The notes below the pieces were generated by a model. It was not told the origin of the DNA, ran no database searches, and worked only from the letters and a program-made list of their open reading frames with translations. From contig RXOD01006432.1 in NCBI GenBank assembly GCA_005223375.1, positions 1 to 10,379 on the forward strand: a stretch of 10,379 nucleotides of DNA, read 5' to 3'. Source of the stretch: Amoebophrya sp. AT5.2 (taxonomy: Eukaryota; Sar; Dinophyceae; Syndiniales; Amoebophryaceae). Shown piece by piece: positions 1 to 7,665 of this stretch; positions within the stretch are counted from its first letter, which is position 1, and each line of letters begins with the position of its first letter. A program made the translations under genes and the position numbers.

Positions 1-1561
1 CGCCCGTCACCATCCTCTGCATGCTGACGTCTTTTCGCAGAGCCGCGACGGGGAAGTCGTAGATCAATGTGATGTCTTTTTTTCCGCCGCGCCTCACTGC
101 CTTCATTGCTGCTGCGACGTACTTTATCGATGGGATGTGTCCGGGGGGGAGGCAATCTTCGTCGGGGAGTGTGGCGCAGTAGGTGGTCCTTGTTCCTGCT
201 GTCGTGCGGGCTGCGCTCGCTCCTGGGCCGGATATGATCGAGGCGTCGCGTCTCCTACTCCGCTCTCGCCCTGCTTCGCTCGGCGCCGGCATTCTGACCC
301 TACTCCACTCTTCGCCTCCTGGTGCTGCGTAGGGTATTGACTTCGCTTCCCCTTCGAGAACCTTCTTCCTCGCAACCGCATCTTCTGGATCGAGAAGAAA
401 GCAAGCAAAGTTCTGCATCACGCTGCTTTTTTCGGCCCCGTTCTGGGCTATGAATTTGAGTGCTGCTCTTCGGATTGTTTTTGCGCATGCGCTAACTGTT
501 TTCTTTTTTTCCGTAGCCACAACACTTGCTCCGACGGAACTTGCGCAGCCGAGCAGTCGGAGTCTGCTTCTCGTGACTGCTTCTATTGCTGCGAGCAATG
601 CCGGGTCCGCGGCGGTGCCAGTTTCGATCATCCTCGCGACGAAGAGGTGTCTTACTCTTGCTTTAGTAACCCACTCGTGTGTCTGTACTGCGTCGGCCGC
701 CGATATATCTTTCCTGCTGCTGAGTGCCTTTCTGGCGATTGCTTCGCCGAAACACATAGCTGCACGAGTTGCCGCGAGAAATTTGCTCGCGGGCGCGTCT
801 CCGGACAACGTGGTGCTGATGAAGTACCCAAAGAGTTTGATCCCTCTGCTCATCTTCACTGGTCTCCCGAAAAGCTGCAACGCTCCTGCAAGATGCTTTT
901 CGGCGGCGCGAATGCGGTCCGCGGCCGTCTGGTCGTCCGCCGCGACAAACATGGCATCACACTTGTCTACCGCCAAAAAAACTTCGGCTGTCTGCACAAA
1001 AGTCTCCACGGCGTTCTGCACTTCGCGCACCGCTTCCCGAAGCCGCCCGTCGCTTGTGGCCTCGTCGTTTGTGGGGATGGAGATCTCCGTGTCGTCAACG
1101 ACTGTGTGGGCATCGGAAATGAAGCGCGTTGTATGCGTTTCCTCGGACTCGCTCAGGGGCGTCCTCCCCGGAAGTCGGAACACATTCTTCGTCCTGCTTC
1201 TGCCGTTCCGTTCAGCTGCCGCCGTGGGGTTAAGGTGCTTGCTGTCCACGTCGTCGATGGAGTAGGTTTCATCATCGTAGATCCGGTCTACCTGCTGAAT
1301 TTCGTCCCGCAGCTGGTTGCCTGCTTTCCGGATTTCCTCCACCGGCCGCAGCGCTTCTTCTTCGTGGTAGATTCTTGCCAAGAATCTTTTCAGGGCCCTC
1401 ATCAACGGCACCAGCAGGACTGAACCTAAAAGCATCGCCTCCGAGGTTCCCTGCAGGCAGTAAGTATTCGAACGCGATTCGATGAACAGTCCGCCGGCGG
1501 TGAAAACTGCTCGTCTTTGCGCGAGGTTGAGCAGAATCTTCATGATGGCCTGAGTCTGCAT
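1..1561 (-). CDS. C-terminal part of large PAN/discoidin protein (frame-shifted, runs off left edge)
   Basis: The minus-strand frame whose codons start at 1561, 1558 and so on has no stop down to base 2, about 520 codons, and leaves the window open. It starts in the -1 frame relative to the upstream PAN exon and overlaps its last codons. Read on from that exon, it completes the third PAN module and adds a cysteine near residue 35. A short hydrophobic stretch follows at residues 42-54 (AMLLGSVLLVPLM), then a basic RALKRF segment. A long mixed-charge helical tail comes next, with acidic clusters around EEEALRPVEEI and an Arg/Ser-rich stretch near residues 400-450. I recognise no domain in the tail. 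The simplest reading is a membrane-anchored protein with a large intracellular tail. It could instead be a separate gene starting at ATG 1561 or 1543, but the upstream stop overlaps that start (ATGA), which is unusual for a nuclear gene. The open frame is clear; its relation to the upstream exon is inferred. Confidence 0.7.
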   Translation of the reverse strand, partial: MQTQAIMKILLNLAQRRAVFTAGGLFIESRSNTYCLQGTSEAMLLGSVLLVPLMRALKRFLARIYHEEEALRPVEEIRKAGNQLRDEIQQVDRIYDDETYSIDDVDSKHLNPTAAAERNGRSRTKNVFRLPGRTPLSESEETHTTRFISDAHTVVDDTEISIPTNDEATSDGRLREAVREVQNAVETFVQTAEVFLAVDKCDAMFVAADDQTAADRIRAAEKHLAGALQLFGRPVKMSRGIKLFGYFISTTLSGDAPASKFLAATRAAMCFGEAIARKALSSRKDISAADAVQTHEWVTKARVRHLFVARMIETGTAADPALLAAIEAVTRSRLRLLGCASSVGASVVATEKKKTVSACAKTIRRAALKFIAQNGAEKSSVMQNFACFLLDPEDAVARKKVLEGEAKSIPYAAPGGEEWSRVRMPAPSEAGRERSRRRDASIISGPGASAARTTAGTRTTYCATLPDEDCLPPGHIPSIKYVAAAMKAVRRGGKKDITLIYDFPVAALRKDVSMQRMVTG

Positions 1562-2883
1562 GGGAAAAGGTCGCAGCTGCCGTCAGCCCAAAAAGAAAAG
1601 TACTCGCAATCATCGTGGTCTGCGCACCGTTTTTGGCACTGCCTCGGCGAATATACGATCACGCGGCGGGCCAGATCGGACGCTTGCACGTTCAGGGCGC
1701 CCGGACGGCCGCTGCGGCAGAATTTCGTGCCTACGACGGAGTGTCCCCGTATCATGTCTATCAAGCTCTCGATCCCCGTTTTTGCCGGGAAATTCAAAAT
1801 TTTCGACGGCACGTTAATACGGCCGTGTAGCGGCATCGGCACCGCGTCCCGGTTCTGCATGTAGCATAAATTCTTCGATTGCACTCCGTCGGGCAGAGAA
1901 ACGCCGTCCGGAATCGTGTACCACGCCTGACCTGGGAAGAAGGTAAAGTACTCGCAGCCTTTTGTCTTTGCGCATTGCTGCTGGCAAGCGTATTTCGATG
2001 TCGCCTGGCGCCGCGGCCACGGCTTCCCCGTGTCCGGGTCCTTCCCCATCAGATAGTCTCCCACGGATGCTCCGCCCTCCAAGCCAAATATTTTCCATTG
2101 ATTCCACATGTTGCGATTCCCGTACATCTTCTTCCATCCTTCTTCACTCACCATCATGTATTTTTCCGTGAAGCATCCCGGCCTGTCAAGCACCCGTACT
2201 CGCGCGCGCATGCTGCAGTGGTTATTGCACTCCACGGTCATAATCTTCACGTACCTCGCTACAACGCTGTCCCGGAACCGCACGTCGGCCCACCCCTGCG
2301 CGTCCATGTCGTATCCCATCCAAAACATGGGCGTCTCCATCCCCCCCTCCTGATACGGAGCGGCCATCAGCCTGGTCCCGTCATTGTGGACCTTGGTTAT
2401 GTCCTTGACCCCTGCCGCTGCCGCCTCCACCCCTGCTTTTTCCAGGAAACTTTCCGTTGTCTCGTTCATGCGCAGGGCGCTGAACTCTTCCAAAAATGAG
2501 CTCTCGTTGAGTCCCTTTCGCTCTGCCAGAGTCTTCGTGCGCGAAGTGCGCGTGCTGCCGGGGCGGAGCAGGTTCCCGTAGGACCCCGCCCCCAGGTTCA
2601 CCGGGGGTTGTATCGGTTCGTCCAAGCTCGTCGAAACGCGCACGATCGAGACGTACTCGTTGTTGTTTTGCGGATCAATGGCGGCGCGGCGTTGGATCTG
2701 GACGCCCAGCACCGTCATCGGCTCGCCAAGGTCGATTGTCATCCAGGGGTGATAGAAAGCGCCGCCAGCACCCGAGTTGCTCTCTTTCTTCAGTCCGAGC
2801 TGAGCAGCGGCGTCGCTCCCCGTGCCGTCATCATCCTCCGCGCGCCACGCGGAGTTTACAAAGGTCAGGCCTGTGAACAGAAG
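1540..2883 (-). CDS. Exon 4: F5/8C (discoidin-like) domain and two PAN/Apple modules
   Basis: The exon opens in phase after the large intron with LLFTGLTFVNSAW and continues the F5/8C fold begun in exon 3. It contains FYHPWMTIDLGEPMTVLGVQIQRR, the typical DLG strand, and closes that domain with ARYVKIMTVECNNHC and MRARVRV. An insertion of about 120 residues separates these parts. A PAN/Apple module follows, with the cysteine pattern CQQQC, KGCEYFTFF and LCYMQN, and then a second with CQKRC and CEYFSFWADGSCDLF. F5/8C domains bind glycans or lipids and PAN modules bind protein or carbohydrate, so an extracellular adhesion or recognition role is likely. The frame stops at 1540-1542 right after the last PAN cysteine, in the middle of the module, while the -1 frame stays open. 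This suggests the stop is not the true end of the protein. Confidence 0.8.
   Translation of the reverse strand, partial: LLFTGLTFVNSAWRAEDDDGTGSDAAAQLGLKKESNSGAGGAFYHPWMTIDLGEPMTVLGVQIQRRAAIDPQNNNEYVSIVRVSTSLDEPIQPPVNLGAGSYGNLLRPGSTRTSRTKTLAERKGLNESSFLEEFSALRMNETTESFLEKAGVEAAAAGVKDITKVHNDGTRLMAAPYQEGGMETPMFWMGYDMDAQGWADVRFRDSVVARYVKIMTVECNNHCSMRARVRVLDRPGCFTEKYMMVSEEGWKKMYGNRNMWNQWKIFGLEGGASVGDYLMGKDPDTGKPWPRRQATSKYACQQQCAKTKGCEYFTFFPGQAWYTIPDGVSLPDGVQSKNLCYMQNRDAVPMPLHGRINVPSKILNFPAKTGIESLIDMIRGHSVVGTKFCRSGRPGALNVQASDLARRVIVYSPRQCQKRCADHDDCEYFSFWADGSCDLFPCRLRPS
1561..1567 (-). other. Candidate -1 frameshift heptamer joining PAN exon to downstream frame
   Basis: Read on the minus strand the heptamer is T TTC CCA in the frame of the PAN exon, of the form X XXY YYZ. 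A one-base slip back at this point leads directly into the ATG at 1561 of the open downstream frame. The two frames are both open only between 1582 and 1543, so a join must fall there. Known eukaryotic sites usually have A or U in the YYY positions, so CCC is weak. A one-base error or a real mutation explains the data equally well. Confidence 0.35.
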
Positions 2884-4040
2884 CCCTCTGAATCAATCAC
2901 CCCTGGATCAAGGGTCTGACGCTAGGAAAATGCAAGAAAAAAGCCACTGGGCCTGGCCGCACGTGATGCCGTAGCGAGGACCAGGGCCAAGCCGGAACTT
3001 CAAGCCTGCCAGCTATTCAAGCTCATCAAGCGCCCGACATTGGCCCAATTCTTTTGCCACCTTACAGCCCCGCGTCGACGCTGGCGCCTTGGGGACATCT
3101 TGCCGCGGTACTCTGACGCGCAGCAAAAAGTGACCAAGGAGGTAGACGCGAAGCGCACACTGATCAAGGCCAGGCCCGAAGCGTAGCACAGAGAAACTGA
3201 TCAAGTTCAAGACTCAGCGGAAGGCGCTAGGGCACCAAGGAGAAACCTGCACCAAAGGAAAACCTAAACCAAAAGGCAAATACAAATACTAGGGCAATGC
3301 CAGTCACTTCATCACTGCAAACACGAGGCCAAGCGCGGCCATATGCTGACGAAAAGAGATGCCAGAGAAGTGGTTGCATTCGGGGCATTCGAAATGCCAG
3401 AAAAATCCCACGAAAATGCTAGATTTTGGCTCCCAAAAAGGCGCCGGCTGAAATCCACGACAGTGGGCATTCTAGGACACCAAAAGTGTCAGCTTTCAGC
3501 GGCCAAAAAGTGTCCGCGAAAGTGCCGACTTTTTGTGGTCGATCTGCGAGGTTTTGGGGAATCAAGCGAAACGACGAAAACACGCGCCCACGACAGTGGT
3601 GGGGCGCGAACGAAAGCCCGACGCTTGGCCTCCGTGAGACGCCCGGGGCCAAATTGATTCGTTCGCTCCGCGGGCGCCTCATGGAGGCCAAGAGGCGGGC
3701 TTTGACGACGAAAAGTTGCGCCCACGACAGTGGTGGAGACAAAGTGATTCGTTCGTGCCCCACCACTGTCGTGGGCGCGGGGTCACGATACTGGAACCGG
3801 GGCCGCTGCGTCCCTTGGCCAAGCTCGGCGCGCAGCCCTCGGCAAGTACTCCCAGGGCAGTGCGTGAAGTAACGGCTCCGATTGCCAAAGCCATCCCGCC
3901 ACGGATCACATTCTAAAACTGAGCCGCTTCCGTTTGCCGCTGCTCTCCGGTGTGGTGTCCTAGTCCCATGCTCCTGCTTTTGTTTGGATTTCTTCAGGAT
4001 TTTTCTAGGCTCGGACCCTTTATCCAGGAGTGATTATCAT
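2884..4040 (-). mobile_element. Intron 3 of the PAN/discoidin gene: 1.16 kb introner-like element
   Basis: AGGG occurs in the same codon phase at both exon edges (4041-4044 and 2884-2887). Removing one copy plus the intervening DNA joins TVNKG to LLFTGLTF within the F5/8C domain. Inside the repeats lie TIRs at 2888-2920 and 4007-4040 that share AATCAC-CCTGGAT-AAGGGTC-GA with single mismatches. No GT-AG pair restores the frame near these edges. With the acceptor AG at TTCAG, the donor would begin AGGG; a GA-AG pair (adding one Gly) is also possible. The intron holds stop codons in all coding frames and a dense repeat cluster at 3455-3778. The rest, about 2921-3340 and 3780-4006, shows nothing I recognise. 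This is the longest of the six introns. Confidence 0.75.
3584..3778. repeat. Nested inverted-repeat cluster inside intron 3
   Basis: The 19-mer GCGCCCACGACAGTGGTGG occurs at 3584-3602 and 3718-3736 and as an exact reverse complement at 3760-3778. The last two form a perfect 19-bp stem with a 23-nt loop. The 19-mer itself contains the near-palindrome CCACGACAGTGG, also present at 3455-3466. Between them, 3613-3645 and 3670-3702 are a second inverted pair sharing the core TTGGCCTCC and flanking CG-rich bases. TGATTCGTTCG is repeated directly at 3655-3665 and 3745-3755. No coding capacity is convincing. It looks like a small non-autonomous element or the scrambled inside of the introner. Confidence 0.7.
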
Positions 4041-4082
4041 CCCTTTGTTCACGGTCGTTGCTCTTTGTAAGGAGTCCGAGCC
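4008..4082 (-). other. Exon-intron hairpin around the intron 3 donor
   Basis: In the minus-strand RNA, exon 3 bases at 4069-4082 (GGCTCGGACTCCTT) can pair with intron bases at 4008-4020 (AAGGGTCCGAGCC), with one bulge. The loop holds the inferred donor junction near 4041. The intron arm also belongs to the TIR, so this pairing would compete with TIR-TIR pairing. A splicing effect is inference. Confidence 0.4.
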
Positions 4083-4174
4083 CCAACTTCCCTGTTGGTT
4101 AAAGGCGTAGGTGACAAGCCCGAGGCCGCCCGTCCAGGTCGAAGAGTAGCGGCGCCGCGGATAGGGGTTCTGGT
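4041..4174 (-). CDS. Exon 3: start of F5/8C (discoidin-like) domain
   Basis: A 134-nt internal exon encodes 44 residues plus a split Tyr codon. It includes YPRRRYSSTWTGG, the Ser-Ser-x-Trp motif seen near the start of F5/8C domains, then LVTYAFNQQGSWGSDSLQ. Both neighbouring joins are in phase: upstream DGVVVG-YQNPYP and downstream TVNKG-LLFTGL. The other two minus frames meet stops inside the exon. It has no start codon of its own and makes sense only as part of the large gene. Confidence 0.72.
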
Positions 4175-4711
4175 ACCCCTTAGCGGATCAAATCTGCGTA
4201 TTCTTCAAGTGGGTAAAAATTTTTTTTTCAAATTTTTGAAAGCAAACAACAGGTGCTGCCGCGAGCTGGTTCTTGCCGGAGGTGGACCTGCGGTGGTTCA
4301 TTCAACTCAAACAAAACAGGTAACTGCGGCCCCGCGAATCCAACAGAAGTAACTAACCAATAAGTAAACAGGTAGATAAAAGTAGATAACTAAAATAGCT
4401 ATAGTTAAGAGGAGGAGGAGCTCTGCGTTGTGCCCCACGGACTTGCACAAGTCCGTGGGGATGCCGCCCGGGAATAGCTCCTCCTCCTCTTAGCGCTAAT
4501 TTCTAAAGATCAAAATAACCAAAATAAGTAACCAAGTAGATAAGTAGGCCAAAGCAAAAGCATCAATCAAGTATCAAACTCAACTTCTGACCCAACCCAA
4601 TCCACCGCAGGTACCTGTGATGCTTATGATGACGATGTGTTTGTGATGCAGCAGAAATTTTGAAAAAAAATTTTTTACTCACCTAGAGAATACGCAGTTT
4701 TGGTCCTCTAA
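4175..4711 (-). mobile_element. Intron 2 of the PAN/discoidin gene: introner with about 60-nt TIRs
   Basis: GGGGT occurs in the same codon phase at 4712-4716 and 4175-4179. Directly inside lie mostly matching inverted arms of about 60 nt, 4180-4239 and 4652-4711. Both begin TTAG-GG, share CTGCGTATTCT, and end in an A/T-rich block. The A/T block and AAGTAGATAA-like words inside differ sharply from the GC-rich exons. Excision gives DGVVVGYQNPYP. A canonical alternative, GT at GTGGGGTT with AG at CTAAG, is also in phase and loses one Val. The attractive GTGAGT at about 4676-4681 is excluded as donor because an in-frame TAG precedes it. A strong nested hairpin sits at 4406-4492. Confidence 0.82.
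4406..4492. repeat. Two-tier perfect hairpin (cruciform) inside intron 2
   Basis: The outer arms TAAGAGGAGGAGGAGCT (4406-4422) and their exact reverse complement (4476-4492) are 17 bp. Inside, CCCCACGGACTTG (4433-4445) pairs exactly with 4448-4460, a 13-bp stem with only two bases between. The unit is 87 bp and could be a tiny nested MITE-like insertion or a structural core of the element. Confidence 0.85.
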
Positions 4712-4956
4712 ACCCCACCACCACGCCGTCCGCCGTGCCCGTCACCCAGTCCGATTTTTCGAAGTTGTTCCTCGCCTCCCGAGCGTCCGCGTTCTGCAAA
4801 TAGCACTGCTTGTACTTATCCCAGAAGCTGAAGAAGGTACAGTCCGGAAACAGCTTGTAGCAGCGCTCCCGACAGGCGAACCAGTCCTTTTCAGTCGTCG
4901 CGGGCACTTCTCGCCGCCGATCCGCGTCGTCCGGGTCGGGCATGGCAAAATGCATG
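4712..4956 (-). CDS. Exon 2: first PAN/Apple module
   Basis: This internal exon supplies 81 residues starting MHFAMPDPDDADRRREV after a Tyr codon split with exon 1. It has the PAN pattern FACRERCYKLFPDCTFFSFW, then KQCYLQNADARE and WVTGTADGVVVG. The spacing and the phrase C-x-F-F-S-F-W match the PAN modules of exon 4 (CEYFSFW), which supports a single gene. The Met at 4955 is not a real start: the coding phase joins exon 1 exactly through a CAGTA direct repeat. The module begins in exon 1, which has KCSFSVLGRTMM and VDCAEKDVQ, so the intron splits the domain. Confidence 0.8.
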
Positions 4957-5348
4957 TACTGTTAAAGGTTGAAAAAACCCAGGCCGTGGCCGTGCTTCAG
5001 GTTTAGGTTTAAGTAGCCCTTCGCAAATCCCGTCTGTCCTCTTCCGATCAGTGATCATGCTCATGGTCATCACGCAGCGATACCCGACTAAGATGGGTAG
5101 CTGGCAGCTTCCTATGGCTGCAATTTGCTCAGGTAGGACCCAACACGTCACAGATCATGGAACGACGCAGCCTTCTCGTGGGCCGTGGGGGCTTAACAGT
5201 CGAAGACTCATCCTACTGCCGATCCTAGATCTCGTCCCTGAAGGGAGATGGGCAATCTCCTGCGAGTGGCAATTAGGTGTAGTATTCTTGTGACCCAGAC
5301 ACGGCAAACCTACACCTGGACCAGAACCTGACTTTTTTCAACCCTTAA
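4957..5348 (-). mobile_element. Intron 1 of the PAN/discoidin gene: introner with TTAA-type TIRs
   Basis: CAGTA is repeated in phase at 5349-5353 and 4957-4961. The inner arms 4962-4983 and 5327-5348 match at 19 of 22 positions and share TTAA-GGTTGAAAAAA and CAGG. Excision joins EKDVQ to YMHFAMPDP; without it the frame stops at 5345-5347, on the TTAA of the arm. A canonical alternative exists, GT at 5356 with AG at 4960-4959, in phase and lacking the residues VQ. The interior, about 340 nt, holds no coding frame I can support. Confidence 0.82.
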
Positions 5349-7336
5349 TACTGCACATCTTTTTCTGCGCAATCCACTTTGCCGGGCTTGCTCGGGTTCC
5401 AATCAAACTTTCCGTGCATCAGCATCATCGTCCTCCCCAACACCGAGAACGAACACTTCGACCTCTTCAAGAATTCGCCGTTGAACAGGTCGGTCAGCCC
5501 GTCGAGAATCTTTTTCATGCCTTTTGGCGAAAACAGGGTCAGGGTGTCCTTAAACAACTTCATCGCGCCGCTGAAACCGCCCATATTCTGCGCCATCGCA
5601 CGCAGCCAGGCAGGCCCGTCACTGAACATGTGGTCGAAGGTTAGCCTCAGAAGCTTCGGAATCGTTTGCTTGACAAATTCGCCCAGTCCCAGTTTGTCCA
5701 AGGCGTTGAAAATCGGGCCCGCTGGGGTAGCCTGCAAAGCTGATTTCATAATGTCGTACCCCTTCCCGATCATTTTGGAGGTCATGTTCTGCGCTGCATC
5801 GCCGATCTGCTTGTTGATTGGATTTCGGTTCACACTATCGCTTTCGACCGCTTTCTCAACCAATGTGTCGGCGATCCCCACACCGGTTTTTAAGACCCCG
5901 CCCGCCGGAATGGACCCCGCAGCAACATTATCGGACCCCGCTCCAATCAATTTCTCGGCGTCGCCGATCCCCGGAATGGCTTTAACCAATTTCTCGGCGT
6001 CGCCGATCCCCGGAATGGCTTTCATGACCCCCTTCCCAGCAATTTTATCGAACCCGTCTCCAATCTTTTTCAACACGCCGTCCAAAAAATTCCCCCCGTC
6101 CACGGCGACGGCCGTGTGGTTGGTTTCGTTCAGCAGGTGCACGAACTGCGTGTTATTCCCCAAAGCCGTCAGCCCTTCCCTGAAGGCGTTATATGGTATA
6201 TTCTTGGTGTCAGAGTCCTGCAGAAACCCCACCGCGGTTTCGTTCACGTTTTTCAGAACGGGCCCGACATACGGAAGGCTCGGCAACAGCGCGAAAGCGT
6301 CGGCGATCGAGTCCACGTCCTCCGCCTCCTCTGCGAAGGGTTGCAGCGTGCCCTTGACAAAATCACGCACGTTGTCCGGTAGGAAGTCGTCAATGCTCCC
6401 CGCCGGCGTTTCGTCCAGCAGCCCGTCCATCACCATGCGCAACCCATTTTTGCCCGTTTTGACGATCTCGTGCACGAAGGTCGAGTACTGCCCTCTCCTC
6501 GAGTTTTTGTCGCTGCCGTGCCGTAATTTGTACATGACAGTGGGAGGCAAACCCAAGGAATTCACATGGTCCAGCGCTTTCGCGACGGTCTCGTGGTCGA
6601 GTACGAGCTTTGTCTGTTGATCCAGACGTTTGAACAGCATGGTCTGGAGGGTCTTGTACTCCTCGTCGCTCAGATGCGTCATGCTGTCAATGAGCTTTTG
6701 GTGTGCGTCCGACCCCCGTGTGTGATCCTTCCCATCGGCATCATCGGCCTTATGCAAAACCGTCAGCCACCGCTTCACGTGCTCCTCGGACTGGAGTTTG
6801 TAGGGAGCGCATGCATCCCCGGCACTCTCTTCGTTTTTCCCTTCGCGGGTTCGGGTCTGGACCGCAGAAGTGGTAGGTGATACGTCTACGTCGCGCTCGG
6901 TCCCGGCGTCACCACGGCCAGCGCTGCTCTCGTCGCGGAGGACAGAGTTCGCCTTCAAAGAGCCGTCGGTGCCGGCGGCCCGGACCCTGCTACGTTTTCG
7001 ACGCGCGAGCAAAGTTTTCGACGCGCGGCCGCGCGAGGGGAGAATAATTCCCCGTGCGCAATCGGGCGGGAAAATCAGCGCGAGAGCCAGCAGCATGGGG
7101 AGGACGCGGATTCGATTAAGTCGATTCGAAGGGTGTAGCACTAGCACTTGCATCAGCTGTACAGCTTTACCATCATCTTCTGATTGGCGTCGTAATCGTC
7201 TCAGACTCGGATTAAGACACGCTTCCGTGCAAAGGTCGTCACGGGCCACGCCTTGGGATACAAACTGCGCAGCGGCGACACCGAGAGGTGTTCTGTAGCA
7301 TGATAAAACAGTTCCGCGCGAAGAGTATCGCACCAT
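5349..7336 (-). CDS. Exon 1: signal peptide and long helical N-terminal region of a secreted/membrane protein
   Basis: The open frame begins at ATG 7336, but a better start is Met 7153 (MQVLVLHPSNRLNRIRVLP), followed by the hydrophobic core MLLALALIF and PPDCARG, a likely signal peptide. The first 61 residues from 7336 look less like protein. A basic, low-complexity stretch follows, then a long region rich in predicted helix (HVKRWLTVLHK, EEYKTLQTMLFKRLDQQ) with NETN and NNT glycosylation sequons. It contains an exact 13-residue tandem repeat (KAIPGIGDAEKLV type). Near the end come cysteines in KCSFSVLGR and VDCAEK that begin a PAN module. I recognise no named family in the helical part. About 1.8-2.0 kb is intronless, in contrast with the rest of the gene. 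Confidence 0.82.
5948..6022 (-). repeat. In-frame 39-bp tandem duplication
   Basis: A 36-base block at 5948-5983 recurs without change at 5987-6022, a period of 39 bp. It encodes two copies of KAIPGIGDAEKL with a linking residue. Perfect identity at DNA level, including silent positions, points to a recent duplication or to gene conversion. A Gly-rich amphipathic segment (GVLKKIGDGFDKIAGKG) precedes it. Confidence 0.92.
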
Positions 7337-7665
7337 CTAACTTCCGGAAAGGAGCCGTCCGAACCCCCCTCCCACGAAGAAATCCCCTTTCCCTCCACGA
7401 GCACGAACGACGACAAAACCAAAAGCAAAAGCAGAAGACAAGTAGATGTAGAAGAATTTAGCTACTGTGATCCCGTTAGCCCTCGCGATCTCCCACGAAG
7501 TCGCACACGAACACAAGGTTTTCACGTACACTGATTGCCGAGAAGCTGCGCATGGTCTATTTTGGAATACTATTAACAAAAAGTGCTATAATCAGGAGTC
7601 GGAGATGCTTGGAAAAATTGTAGCTCATCGACATTTGTTGCGTCTATCTTCTTCCTTGGAGCTGA
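7337..7665. other. Intergenic region between the unknown protein and the PAN/discoidin gene
   Basis: About 330 bases between the stop at 7666 and the ATG at 7336, or about 510 if translation starts at 7153. A minus-strand leucine-rich stretch near 7390-7430 resembles a signal peptide but has no ATG and no join in phase. There is no clear promoter motif, spliced-leader gene or TIR pair. It probably holds the 3' UTR of one gene and the 5' region of the next. Confidence 0.5.

Noticed and set aside
450..1265. 271-codon plus-strand open frame
   Set aside because: It is antisense to the long minus-strand tail frame, which has more protein-like composition and continues the PAN gene.
3013..3210. 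65-codon minus frame in intron 3
   Set aside because: Not in phase with either neighbour by any repeat, short, and no recognisable motif.
3340..3780. CRISPR-like repeats
   Set aside because: Repeat copies are few, unevenly spaced and in both orientations, with no spacer pattern, in a eukaryotic intron.
4007..4085. tRNA-like folded segment with matching ends
   Set aside because: No T-loop or anticodon-arm features; it overlaps exon 3 coding sequence and the TIR.
4676..4681. Canonical-looking donor GTGAGT on the minus strand
   Set aside because: It lies within the TIR and an in-frame TAG precedes it, so using it would end the protein before the splice.
5379..6620. 413-codon plus-strand open frame
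   Set aside because: Shadow of exon 1; the minus frame has a signal peptide, glycosylation sequons and phase-correct joins.
7201..7428. Minus-strand leucine-rich frame resembling a signal peptide
   Set aside because: No ATG start, a different frame from the downstream exon, and no intron ends to connect it.
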